DNA of 36,561 nucleotides from Lachnospiraceae bacterium (GTDB lineage Bacteria; Bacillota; Clostridia; Lachnospirales; Lachnospiraceae). The translations under genes and the position numbers were made by a program. The stretch lies in assembly GCA_015056725.1 (NCBI GenBank), contig SVFS01000021.1, positions 1-36,561 of the forward strand, written 5' to 3'. Numbering within the stretch: position 1 is the stretch's first letter; each line of letters opens with the position of its first letter. Under the pieces are notes generated by a model. That model searched no databases. It worked only from the letters and a program-made list of their open reading frames with translations, and was not told where the DNA came from. Shown here piece after piece: positions 8,719 through 16,962 of this stretch.

Positions 8719-9180
8719 ATGTATTATCATGATATCACAAAAGATGATATGAAAAATGGGGACGGTCTTCGCGTTGTTTTGTGGGTTTCAGGATGTGATC
8801 ATAAGTGTGAAGGATGTCAAAATCCGATAACATGGAATCCGAACGATGGTATTGTATTTGATGAAGCGGCAAAGGAAGAGATTTATATGCAGCTTGAAAA
8901 GTCCTATATTTCAGGAATTACATTTTCAGGCGGAGATCCGTTATATCCTGCAAACAGAGAAGAAGTAACAGCACTTGCAAAAGAAATAGCAAAGCATTTT
9001 CCGGAAAAAACAATCTGGTTATATACAGGCTATTATTATGAAGATGTAAAGCATTTAGAAATCATGAAATACATAGATGTACTTGTGGATGGCCCATATG
9101 AGCAGGAAAAACGTGATGATAAGCTTCATTGGTGCGGAAGTACAAATCAGCATGTGATATATCTGAAACGAAATAATTAA
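8719..9180 (+). CDS. nrdG: Anaerobic ribonucleotide reductase activating protein (radical SAM)
   Basis: Radical-SAM activase that makes the glycyl radical on anaerobic ribonucleotide reductase NrdD. The CxxxCxxC cluster is C26, C30, C33 ([13 protein letters not shown]). The SAM-binding TFSGGDP follows, and the C-terminus [11 protein letters not shown] is the family's usual end. The length (153 aa) is typical. It directly follows rnfB with GGGAGC as RBS, so it is likely co-transcribed with rnf. nrdD, its obligate partner and usual neighbour, is not in this window. The cluster needs low-potential electrons, which may explain the company, but that is inference. Confidence 0.94.
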   Translation: MYYHDITKDDMKNGDGLRVVLWVSGCDHKCEGCQNPITWNPNDGIVFDEAAKEEIYMQLEKSYISGITFSGGDPLYPANREEVTALAKEIAKHFPEKTIWLYTGYYYEDVKHLEIMKYIDVLVDGPYEQEKRDDKLHWCGSTNQHVIYLKRNN

Positions 9181-9221
9181 TGACAGAATATTTGTCAAAT
9201 GAACATGGAATGGAGAAGCAT

Positions 9222-9662
9222 ATGACAACAAAAACAATTCAAATCAAGTATCATTCAGAGGAAATTGAAAAGTTAAGATATATTGATGGAAAAAGTGACT
9301 GGATTGATCTTCGTGCAGCAGAAGATGTTACTATGAAAGCAGGAGAGTTTAAACTGATTAGTCTTGGAATTTCGATGAAGATTCCGGAAGGATATGAAGC
9401 ACATCTTGCACCGAGAAGCTCTACTTTTAAGAATTTTGGGATTTTACAGACAAACAGTATTGGTGTAATTGATTGTTCATATTCAGGAGATAATGATATA
9501 TGGCGTATGCCGGCATATGCTGTACGCGATACAGAAATACATGTGAATGACAGAATCTGTCAATTCCGTATTATAGAAAATCAGCCGAAGATTGTATTTA
9601 AAGAGGTTGAGCACTTAGAAGGGAAAGACAGAGGCGGATTCGGAAGTACCGGAGTACAATAA
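9222..9662 (+). CDS. dut: dUTP diphosphatase (trimeric dUTPase family)
   Basis: Hydrolyses dUTP to dUMP and PPi, which keeps uracil out of DNA and supplies the dTMP precursor. The five family motifs can be read in order: SDWIDLRA (25-32), APRSST (63-68), [10 protein letters not shown] (81-90), NDRICQFRI (109-117) and the P-loop-like [10 protein letters not shown] (135-144). The length is 146 aa. The ATG at 9222 has GGAG six bases upstream, so the longer in-frame starts at 9180 and 9210 are less likely. A dUTPase after an nrdG places two nucleotide-supply genes at the end of the rnf unit. An excellent terminator follows. Confidence 0.92.
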   Translation: MTTKTIQIKYHSEEIEKLRYIDGKSDWIDLRAAEDVTMKAGEFKLISLGISMKIPEGYEAHLAPRSSTFKNFGILQTNSIGVIDCSYSGDNDIWRMPAYAVRDTEIHVNDRICQFRIIENQPKIVFKEVEHLEGKDRGGFGSTGVQ

Positions 9663-9690
9663 AAATATTTTCAGTAAATATAAGATCAAG

Positions 9691-9719
9691 AAAAGGGTTT
9701 CGTAAGAAATCCTTTTTTT
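9691..9719 (+). terminator. Terminator of the rnfCDGEAB-nrdG-dut unit
   Basis: AAGGGTTTC and GAAATCCTT form a 9-bp stem (one G-U pair, extendable by two A-T pairs) around a GTAA loop. It runs into seven T residues. Confidence 0.92.
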
Positions 9720-9737
9720 GTGGGCAAAATACAGTAT

Positions 9738-9767
9738 GCATAATCGCATATGAGAAAGGAAATACTA
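9738..9767 (+). promoter_or_regulatory. Candidate sigma-F/sigma-G (forespore) promoter
   Basis: GCATA (fits the sigma-G -35 GHATR), an 18-base spacer, then AATACTA (one base off the -10 CATnHTA). It lies 30 bases before a spore-germination gene, where a forespore promoter is expected. It is motif reading only. Confidence 0.5.
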
Positions 9768-9797
9768 TGTATATTCTCTGGAAAGGTATGTATGTAG

Positions 9798-11252
9798 ATG
9801 GAAAATATAGAATTAGAACCTTTATTAAATCAAAAATCGTTTGGAAAAGAAATGACATCGGATTTTAAAGAAAATTTGGAGGCATTAAAAGTACAGTTAT
9901 CACCGGAAAAAAGTTATGACGTAGTATATCGTGTTATTAAAATTGGAGAAAGAGATGCGTTCTTCTTTTTCATTGACGGATTTTGCAAAGATGAATTAAT
10001 GCAAAAAATGTTACAGTTTCTAATGGGATTAAAACCGGAAGATTTACCGGATAATGCGCATGATATGACTAAGAAATATATGCCGCATGTAGAAGTTGAT
10101 TTAAGTAATAAATGGGATGATATCATTCATGGTCTGCTTTCAGGACAGACAATAATCATAATAGATGGATATGATACATGTATTATGCTTGATACAAGGA
10201 CCTATCCGTCAAGAAGTATGTCTGAACCTGTAAAGGAAAAAGCATTAAGAGGTTCCAGAGATGGTTTTGTAGAAACGATAGTATTTAACACAGCATTATT
10301 GAGAAGAAGAATACGAAGTACGAAATTACGTGTGGAAATGCTGTCTGCCGGAAAAAGCTCTCAGACGGATATTGCTGTCTGCTATATGGATGACAGAGTG
10401 GATCATAAAATGCTTTGTCAGATTAAAAATCGAATAAAGAATATTCATTTGGATGCACTTTCTATGAATCAGGAAAGCTTGGCAGAATGTTTATATCAAA
10501 GCAAATGGTATAATCCGTTTCCAAAGTTTAAATATACAGAAAGACCGGATACAGCGGCAGCCCATGTGCTGGAAGGGAACATTGTGCTGTTTGTAGACAA
10601 TGCACCGTCAGCTATGATTATACCGGTAACAATTTTTGATATGGTAGAAGAAGTGGATGACTATTATTTTCCGCCTATTACAGGAACATATTTACGTTTT
10701 TCACGATTTATTATCGGAGTACTCACGTATTTGCTTACTCCGACATTTTTATTGCTTTGTATGTATCCGCGGTGGATACCAGATTGGCTGAAATTTATTG
10801 AAATAGCAGATACAGTAAATGTTCCTGTTTTATTACAACTATTGATTTTGGAATTATCATTAGATGGTTTAAAGCTTGCAGCAGTGAATACACCGAATAT
10901 GTTAAGTACGCCGCTTAGTGTGGTTGCAGGTATTGTACTTGGAGAATTTGCAGTAAAATCAGGCTGGTTTAATTCAGAAGTTATGCTGTATATGGCATTT
11001 GTTGCAATTGCAAATTATACGCAGTCAAATTATGAACTTGGATACGCCCTGAAGTTTATGAGAATCATAACATTGATTTTAACAGGAATTGCAGGTGTAT
11101 TCGGTTATGCTGCAGGAATTCTAATTTGTCTTTTGTGTATTATTTTTAATAAAACAATTGCCGGAAATTCATATCTTGGAATCGGAAGCGGTATGGGGAA
11201 AATCTGGAAACGTTTTTTCCGAATCAGGCAGGAACAAACATCCGAAAAATAA
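9798..11252 (+). CDS. GerA-family spore germination protein, SpoVAF-like
   Basis: Inner spore membrane protein of the GerA (A-subunit) superfamily. The N-terminal soluble half (about 1-290) contains GERDAFFFFIDGF and later AHVLEGNIVLFVDNAPSAM. Four to six membrane helices follow from about residue 300. The segment LTPTFLLLCMYPRWIPDW, followed by LKF, resembles SpoVAF more than the nutrient receptors GerAA/GerBA. The length (484 aa) fits SpoVAF. No GerB- or GerC-type partner and no other spoVA gene is adjacent, so it is either an orphan or works with subunits encoded elsewhere. The start is the ATG at 9798 with AAAGG upstream. Function in germination or dipicolinate handling is inferred from the family. 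Confidence 0.85.
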   Translation: MENIELEPLLNQKSFGKEMTSDFKENLEALKVQLSPEKSYDVVYRVIKIGERDAFFFFIDGFCKDELMQKMLQFLMGLKPEDLPDNAHDMTKKYMPHVEVDLSNKWDDIIHGLLSGQTIIIIDGYDTCIMLDTRTYPSRSMSEPVKEKALRGSRDGFVETIVFNTALLRRRIRSTKLRVEMLSAGKSSQTDIAVCYMDDRVDHKMLCQIKNRIKNIHLDALSMNQESLAECLYQSKWYNPFPKFKYTERPDTAAAHVLEGNIVLFVDNAPSAMIIPVTIFDMVEEVDDYYFPPITGTYLRFSRFIIGVLTYLLTPTFLLLCMYPRWIPDWLKFIEIADTVNVPVLLQLLILELSLDGLKLAAVNTPNMLSTPLSVVAGIVLGEFAVKSGWFNSEVMLYMAFVAIANYTQSNYELGYALKFMRIITLILTGIAGVFGYAAGILICLLCIIFNKTIAGNSYLGIGSGMGKIWKRFFRIRQEQTSEK

Positions 11253-11274
11253 AAATGGAAATAGAAATAAGGAC

Positions 11275-11303
11275 TTGCGAAGTAAAAAAGACAATGCTAT
11301 AAT
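11275..11303 (+). promoter_or_regulatory. Sigma-A-type promoter before the glycine-rich protein gene
   Basis: -35 TTGCGA, a 17-base spacer, then -10 TATAAT preceded by TGC (extended -10). A second TATAAT occurs at 11337-11342 with no good -35 box. Confidence 0.65.
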
Positions 11304-11343
11304 GAGCCTACTTTATTTTCAAATCTTTTATTCTATTATAATG

Positions 11344-11360
11344 GCACATGAATCATGTGC
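11344..11360. promoter_or_regulatory. Perfect inverted repeat in the leader of the glycine-rich protein gene
   Basis: GCACATG-aat-CATGTGC, 7-bp arms with a 3-base centre, starts 2 bases after the second TATAAT. It could be an operator or a small leader hairpin. No T tract follows, so it is not a terminator. Confidence 0.5.
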
Positions 11361-11404
11361 AGATTCCAATATGAACTGAATAAGACTCTGTAGGAAGGAG
11401 TTTT

Positions 11405-14122
11405 ATGTTATTTAAGAAAAATCGATGGATTATCGGTTTTATTTTTGGACTGTTAATGTCAAAAACTGTTTGTATGGCGGCTGAAGATAGCTACCTTGAA
11501 TCTCAGGAAACGAGGGAAACGGAAAGGATTACAGAAGATGAAAGTAATTCTTTTAATGTGAGTATGTTTTCATTTGTGGAAGCAGAAACAACGGAATTTG
11601 CCTATACCGGAAAAGTACAGACGTATAAGGCACCATTTGATGGATTATACAAGCTTGAAGTGTGGGGCGGACAAGGAGCTTCAAGAGTTTCAAATGTAAG
11701 TCCCGGTGGAAAAGGTGGATATAGCGTAGGCTATATTGAATTAAAGAAGGATACTCCGTTGTATATTGTGGTTGGACAGAATGGAAATGGATTAAATGGT
11801 GGTTATAACGGCGGAGGTTATGGAGGTTGTTATGGAGATAGTGGAGACTCCGGTTATGGCGGAGGTGGCTGTACTCATATTGCAACAACAAATAGAGGTG
11901 TGCTTTCGAATTATTCATCTTATCGGAAAGAAGTATTGTTGGTTGCCGGCGGCGGAGGTGGGCAAGGTGGATATAGTGGACGTTATAGTCAAGGAGGTTC
12001 CGGTGGAGGAATAACCGGTGGAAACGGTTATCATCGTAATGGTGGCATAGTATCGAATGCAGCAGGCTCCGGAGAAGAAGGAGTTGGCGGTTCGCAGACC
12101 GGTGCAGGTAAATTAGGAGGATTCGGATATGGAGGATATGGAGAACCTTACAATTCCGGCGGCGGAGGAGGCGGCTGGTACGGCGGTGGCCCTGGCAGTG
12201 TGCATTGTGCTGGTGGAGGCGGCTCAGGCTATATCGGAGGAGTACCTGAAATAGAGTTTTCCGGTGAGATATTTACACCGATAATGGAAAACGGAGTAAG
12301 AAGCGGACACGGATATGCAAAGATCACAATGATAAAGAAGCTTGTAGCGGTGACATTTCAAGAAAGTGAGCTGGAAGTCATTGAAAGAAAGCAGGTAGTT
12401 ATCAAAGCGGATGTGGAAGGGGTTGTTTCCCATACATGGCAGATGCAGAAAAAGACAGACGATGTACCATTTGAGGAATTATGGGAAGATATCGATATGG
12501 AAGCGTTAGGGATGGAAGAGAAGGTTGAGATAGAAAATCGTTCCGGCAGTATCCGGCTTACATTTCCGGCGCAGATGTGTTTCTCAGAGTATTGGTTCCG
12601 CCTTTGTATACAAGGGGAAGAGGAAAACATGGAAAGTGCCCCCTGTTTGCTGACAATCATTCCGCTTAAAATTGATTATTTAGAATATAGAGGCGTGCAA
12701 CAAGATTTAGAAGCCGGTACGACTATAACAACAAGTGATTTTGAAATTTGGGCAGTTTATAATAATTCAGATATTGAAGTATTGCTACGTGAAGACGAAG
12801 AACTGTTGGATAGGCTGCTTTTTGTAGACGGTACAGAATATGAATCTCAATTAATATTGAGGACGGTTTCGGATTCTAAAGAAATTACGATGCAGTTATT
12901 ACATGAGGATCATCCCTTGCCGGTTACATTTTCTGTCAGTGTGTATGATTTGACGGAGCCGGTAGTAGAAAATGTGACGATAAATGGAATACAATTCTAT
13001 GCCAATGAAACATTACTTACCATAGAAATTGTTGTTGAGGCAGTAGATAATAGTGACAGTAGCTTAGAATATTGGTATGAACGTAAATCAGACGGATATT
13101 GCTCGGAAGTTACGGGGGAAAATACTTTTTCTGTAATCTTAAATAAAAATGATATCATCGAACTATATATAAGGGATGAAAGTGGCAATGTTATAAAATA
13201 TGAAAAAGAAATATGCTATGTTGATACACAGGCACCTGTCATAAAAGATATAAGCGTTAGTCCGGAAAAGGTCTGGATAAACGGAGAAGCAAAAATAACA
13301 GTAATCGCAGAAGATGAATTATCAGGACTGCATGACAGGGCATATTCCTTTGATGGTGGCGCAACATGGCAGGAGAATAATGTGTTTGTATTAGAACAAT
13401 CACAAATATTAAAGATATTGGTACGGGATAAAGTGGAAAATATCAGTGATTTCTATGAAGTTGAAGTACATAAAAAGAAAGCTGATAACGGTTATAAAGC
13501 CAAACAGGAAACAGTATTTCAGGTAAGGAATCCGATTCCTTATGAAGAAGTACTTACATTGGAAGCGGAAAAAAGAGTATTAGAAGTCTATAACAATTTG
13601 CCTGTGGAAAAACATATTGTACAAGAGGATGCTGAAGAAATAATTAGGGAAGATATAGAACAAAGTCTTGAAGAAGAAAGAAAACCTGATGCGACAGAAT
13701 CAATAGAACATAGAAAACAGAATGTGGAAGAAATAAAAATTCCTTTGGCAAATAAACAAGAAGACAAAACAAAACTGCCTAAGGTTATTATGGCTACAAC
13801 GGCAGCAACAGCTACGGCAACAGGCATGTTCTTTTGCTTCTTTATCATATTTAGAAGGGCAGATGTGTATTATATCAATGAACTGTTACAGGAAGAATAT
13901 GTAACGTTTTGTCCTATAAGACGAAAAAAGAATGGATATTATATAAAGTTACATCCGAAACATTTGAATGGAATAGGAAATAAACGTTTTGTATTACGTG
14001 TTTCCAAAGGATTTGCCAAGAAAAAAGACGGAAAATATTTGGATGTAGTATTTGAAAAACGTGTTGTTTATACCTTATGTATGAAAGAGAAGATGTACTT
14101 TTATTTAACGGAAAAATTATAG
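11405..14122 (+). CDS. Secreted glycine-rich (ALK-type) single-pass membrane protein
   Basis: Function unknown. Visible order: signal peptide (1-26, ending VCMAA); a short acidic linker; a glycine-rich domain at about 60-310 resembling the Gly-rich domain of ALK/LTK-like proteins (start YKLEVWGGQG, core LLVAGGGGGQGG, end HGYAKITMI). Ig-like or beta-sandwich stretches follow at about 315-410, 520-605 and 605-690, two of them introduced by DLTEPVVENV and DTQAPVIKDI. Then come an acidic, Lys/Glu-rich stalk (about 700-790), one membrane helix (about 794-816) and a basic tail of about 89 residues inside the cell. AGGAAGGAG precedes the ATG. It lies between a germination gene and cotJ but has its own sigma-A-type promoter. 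It could be a surface adhesin or sensor; I cannot tell which. Confidence 0.8.
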   Translation: MLFKKNRWIIGFIFGLLMSKTVCMAAEDSYLESQETRETERITEDESNSFNVSMFSFVEAETTEFAYTGKVQTYKAPFDGLYKLEVWGGQGASRVSNVSPGGKGGYSVGYIELKKDTPLYIVVGQNGNGLNGGYNGGGYGGCYGDSGDSGYGGGGCTHIATTNRGVLSNYSSYRKEVLLVAGGGGGQGGYSGRYSQGGSGGGITGGNGYHRNGGIVSNAAGSGEEGVGGSQTGAGKLGGFGYGGYGEPYNSGGGGGGWYGGGPGSVHCAGGGGSGYIGGVPEIEFSGEIFTPIMENGVRSGHGYAKITMIKKLVAVTFQESELEVIERKQVVIKADVEGVVSHTWQMQKKTDDVPFEELWEDIDMEALGMEEKVEIENRSGSIRLTFPAQMCFSEYWFRLCIQGEEENMESAPCLLTIIPLKIDYLEYRGVQQDLEAGTTITTSDFEIWAVYNNSDIEVLLREDEELLDRLLFVDGTEYESQLILRTVSDSKEITMQLLHEDHPLPVTFSVSVYDLTEPVVENVTINGIQFYANETLLTIEIVVEAVDNSDSSLEYWYERKSDGYCSEVTGENTFSVILNKNDIIELYIRDESGNVIKYEKEICYVDTQAPVIKDISVSPEKVWINGEAKITVIAEDELSGLHDRAYSFDGGATWQENNVFVLEQSQILKILVRDKVENISDFYEVEVHKKKADNGYKAKQETVFQVRNPIPYEEVLTLEAEKRVLEVYNNLPVEKHIVQEDAEEIIREDIEQSLEEERKPDATESIEHRKQNVEEIKIPLANKQEDKTKLPKVIMATTAATATATGMFFCFFIIFRRADVYYINELLQEEYVTFCPIRRKKNGYYIKLHPKHLNGIGNKRFVLRVSKGFAKKKDGKYLDVVFEKRVVYTLCMKEKMYFYLTEKL

Positions 14123-14144
14123 ATAAAAGGTGTGATTTGTCAAA

Positions 14145-14170
14145 CAGAAAGCCGGATTTCCGGCTTTCTG
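14145..14170. terminator. Hairpin between convergent genes
   Basis: CAGAAAGCCGG and CCGGCTTTCTG form a perfect 11-bp stem with a 4-base loop, placed between convergent genes (stops at 14122 and 14205). There is no strong T tract on the plus strand and TTTG on the minus strand, so terminator activity is likely but not textbook. Confidence 0.65.
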
Positions 14171-14204
14171 ATGTTCTCATTCTGGTATAAAAATAATGAT
14201 AAGC

Positions 14205-14822
14205 TTAGTTACAGTTGCATCCGCAATTCATATCAAAACCAGGGTTACATGCATAGAAGTTTCTGGAATTCATACGTTCCTGGACGAGTCTTAAGGCTTC
14301 ACCGAATCTTTGGAAATGAACAATTTCACGTTCACGAAGGAAACGGATTGGATCACAGACTTCAGGATCTTTTATGAGACGGAGAATGTTGTCATATGTT
14401 GTTCTGGCTTTTTGTTCTGCCGCCATATCTTCCATCAAATCAGTAATGATGTCACCTTTTGATTGGAAAACAGTACTTGTAAATGGCATTCCACTTGCTG
14501 CCTGAGCCCAGATACCGGTAGTATGATCTACATAATAAGTAGCAAAACCACTATTTTCGATTTCTTCCATCGAGAGATCTTTAGTAAGCTGATGAACAAT
14601 GGCAGCAACCATTTCCATATGTGCAAGTTCCTCTGTACCGATGTCTGTTAAAAGACCTGCAACTTCAGGATATGGTGTTGCATATCTTTGGGAAAGGTAA
14701 CGCAATGAAGCAGCAGATTCACCATCAGGACCGCCATATTGAGAGATGATTACCTGAGCAAGCTTTGCGTTTGTTGAAGAAATATTAACCGGGTATTGTA
14801 AACGTTTTTCATAACTCCACAT
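14205..14822 (-). CDS. cotJC: Spore coat protein CotJC (manganese-catalase family)
   Basis: Inner spore-coat protein with the ferritin-like manganese catalase fold. Metal-ligand segments are recognisable: GESAASLRYLSQRY, GTEELAHMEMV and REREIVHFQRFGE. The N-terminus MWSYEKRLQYP is typical of CotJC, as is the Cys-rich C-terminus (CNPGFDMNCGCNCN). The length (205 aa) is close to the B. subtilis protein. It is the third gene of cotJABC and starts next to the cotJB stop. Expression in the mother cell is expected from the family; I did not find a convincing sigma-E promoter. Confidence 0.95.
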   Translation of the reverse strand: MWSYEKRLQYPVNISSTNAKLAQVIISQYGGPDGESAASLRYLSQRYATPYPEVAGLLTDIGTEELAHMEMVAAIVHQLTKDLSMEEIENSGFATYYVDHTTGIWAQAASGMPFTSTVFQSKGDIITDLMEDMAAEQKARTTYDNILRLIKDPEVCDPIRFLREREIVHFQRFGEALRLVQERMNSRNFYACNPGFDMNCGCNCN

Positions 14823-15101
14823 TTAACAGTCGCCTCCTTCCCATGGCATGGGAGCTTTTGCCCATCGCCATTCATCCGGGGCAGCTCCGGGAGTGTCGAT
14901 ACAAATCATACCATATTTCATAGTATAATCATTTACTGCCTGCTTTTTCATGAGAGCATATTTTTGATAATACGAAACAGCATCTCTGTCATAAGGATGT
15001 GTATCAAGATATTCTCGAAGTTCCGTCATGGCAAAGTCAAGAATGTCGATTTCTCGTTGCAATTTTCTTTTTTCGTTATAGTTCATTGTTGGATGATTCA
15101 T
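14823..15101 (-). CDS. cotJB: Spore coat protein CotJB
   Basis: Small coat protein (92 aa) needed with CotJA and CotJC for the CotJ coat layer. The pattern LQREIDILDFAMTELREYLD, then THPYDRDA, and the C-terminal PWEGGDC are family marks (the WPWE/PWE end is usual). Its ATG overlaps the cotJA stop (ATGA). It lies in the middle of the three-gene operon. Confidence 0.93.
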   Translation of the reverse strand: MNHPTMNYNEKRKLQREIDILDFAMTELREYLDTHPYDRDAVSYYQKYALMKKQAVNDYTMKYGMICIDTPGAAPDEWRWAKAPMPWEGGDC

Positions 15102-15271
15102 TTTTGGCCTCTCTTTCCAAAGAAAGGTTTATCTAATTCAGGGAAAATAGTTCCTTTTTTAAATGCATCTTCCAAATTCTCATACATAATAGGTGCTTTT
15201 TGCATAGGCACATATGCCATAGCGATCGGAAGGTTGAAGGCCATTGTGTCAACCGGAATTCTTTTCTGCAT
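15098..15271 (-). CDS. cotJA: Spore coat associated protein CotJA (57 aa)
   Basis: A short gene easily missed by length filters. The product begins MQKRIPVDTMAFNLPIAMAY, then VPMQKAP and ends FFGKRGQK. The VPMQ(K/x) stretch and a middle xxFPELDKPF are the CotJA family hallmarks. The RBS AAAGGA lies 7 bases before the ATG. The stop overlaps the cotJB ATG by 4 bases, so the three cotJ genes are translationally coupled. Confidence 0.9.
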   Translation of the reverse strand: MQKRIPVDTMAFNLPIAMAYVPMQKAPIMYENLEDAFKKGTIFPELDKPFFGKRGQK

Positions 15272-15435
15272 AAGGTGTTCCTTTCATATTATTTTATATC
15301 CTATAATATGTCATTTTTTTTATTGTGTGAAAAAAGCAGAGAATAAGGTATAATCTGTATAGAAAGCGACTTGATTTCCGCACGACTTTGTGTGAAAATG
15401 GTTGTGGTTTTATAGAATATATCAGGAGGCGGATT

Positions 15436-16926
15436 ATGCGAGGTATCGATACACAAGTTCGCAAGATGCGTAGACGGGTATTTAAAGAAATCGCAAATTT
15501 AGCATATACATCTACTAATCTGACGGATGATATGGAAGCACTTCCATATAAGATTGTGGATTATGAAGAGTCAGATATGCTTGAAAATGTATATAGAGAG
15601 CGTGCGGTTGTACGAGAAAGATTACGTCTTGCGATGGGAATGTCTTTAAGACCGGAGAATATGGCGGTACATGTTTCGCAAGGAATGGAGCTTAGTAATA
15701 TTGATGAGAAATATTATGAACCACCATTATTGCAGGTAATTCCATCAGGCTGTAATGCATGTCCTGAGAATCAATATACCGTATCGGATAAATGTATGGC
15801 ATGTACAGCACATCCGTGTCAGGAAGTATGTCCGAGAGGAGCAATATCGTTTCACAAGGGTAAATCCTACATTGATCAGGAAAAATGTGTGAAATGCGGT
15901 AAATGTAAAGCTGCATGTCCATATGATGCAATATCACATCAGGTACGTCCTTGCGCTGTGGCTTGTGGTGTAGGAGCAATTATAAGTGATAAGCATGGCA
16001 GAGCGGTAATTGATACGGATAAATGTGTATCCTGTGGTATGTGCATGGTAAGTTGTCCGTTTGGAGCAATTGCAGATAAATCACAAATATTCCAGCTTAT
16101 CAGAGCAATGCAGTCAGGAAGAAAGATTATTGCACAGGTTGCACCGGCTTTTGCGGGACAGTTTGGACCAAAAGTAAATGCTGACATGTTAAAGACCGCA
16201 TTAAAAGAACTGGGATTTTATGATGTATACGAAACTGCAATAGGTGCTGATTTAGGCTGTATTGCAGAAGCAGAGCATTATGTACATGAAGTAGCAACCG
16301 GAAAACAACCATTCAGTTTAACTTCATGCTGTCCATCCTGGTCAGTAATGGCTAAAAAGTTTTTCCCGGAAACGATTGATAAGATTTCAAACGAGTTAAC
16401 ACCAATGGTTGCAACAGCGAGAATTATCAAAGAAGATCATCCGGATGCAGGTGTGGTATTTATCGGACCATGTGCATCCAAAAAGCTGGAAGCATCCAGA
16501 AGAACTGTTCGTTCAGACGTGGATTTTGTAATTACTTTTGAAGAGTTGACAGGAATGTTTGAGGCGAAGGGAATTTTGTTGGAAGAAATTCAGGCAATGG
16601 ATGAATTAAAAGGAGCAACCGGAGCCGGACGTGGTTATGGAGTTGCAGGTGGTGTGGCAAGTGCTATTGAAGCTTATGTCAAAGAAAACTATCCGGAAGT
16701 AGATGTCAACATAGAACATGCAGAAAGCTTATCGGAATGTAAAAAGATGCTGATGCTTGCCAAGGCAGGAAAGAAAAATGGCTGTCTGATAGAAGGAATG
16801 GCATGTCCAGGCGGTTGTGTGGCAGGAGCAGGGACAAATATTCCAATCGTGCAGGCAACAAAAGAATTGACAGCATTTAAAAATGCGGCAGAAAAGCAGC
16901 TTCCAAACGCAAAAGATTATAAATAA
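15436..16926 (+). CDS. [FeFe] hydrogenase, monomeric ferredoxin-type
   Basis: Catalyses reversible proton reduction with ferredoxin electrons in fermentation. The H-cluster motifs are all present: L1 TSCCPSW (296-302), L2 GPCASKK (344-350) and L3 GMACPGGC (454-461). The N-terminal part has ferredoxin-type clusters at C120-C132 (with the spacing CxxCx4CxxxCP), C151-C161 and C197-C207, plus further Cys at 106, 109, 173 and 177. I use the ATG at 15436 because AGGAGGCGG precedes it; the in-frame start at 15388 has no RBS. The product is 496 aa. The TSCCPSW form and the N-terminus look more like the group B monomeric enzymes than the classical CpI type, which is tentative. No maturase genes (hydEFG) are in view. 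Confidence 0.92.
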   Translation: MRGIDTQVRKMRRRVFKEIANLAYTSTNLTDDMEALPYKIVDYEESDMLENVYRERAVVRERLRLAMGMSLRPENMAVHVSQGMELSNIDEKYYEPPLLQVIPSGCNACPENQYTVSDKCMACTAHPCQEVCPRGAISFHKGKSYIDQEKCVKCGKCKAACPYDAISHQVRPCAVACGVGAIISDKHGRAVIDTDKCVSCGMCMVSCPFGAIADKSQIFQLIRAMQSGRKIIAQVAPAFAGQFGPKVNADMLKTALKELGFYDVYETAIGADLGCIAEAEHYVHEVATGKQPFSLTSCCPSWSVMAKKFFPETIDKISNELTPMVATARIIKEDHPDAGVVFIGPCASKKLEASRRTVRSDVDFVITFEELTGMFEAKGILLEEIQAMDELKGATGAGRGYGVAGGVASAIEAYVKENYPEVDVNIEHAESLSECKKMLMLAKAGKKNGCLIEGMACPGGCVAGAGTNIPIVQATKELTAFKNAAEKQLPNAKDYK

Positions 16927-16962
16927 TGGATAGCAAAAGAATATATGAAAAAGGAGACGATT

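Noticed and set aside
15272-15435. Sigma-E promoter before cotJA
   Set aside because: ACATATT at the right orientation is -35-like, but the matching -10 would fall on the RBS of cotJA; no other pair fits, so none was annotated.
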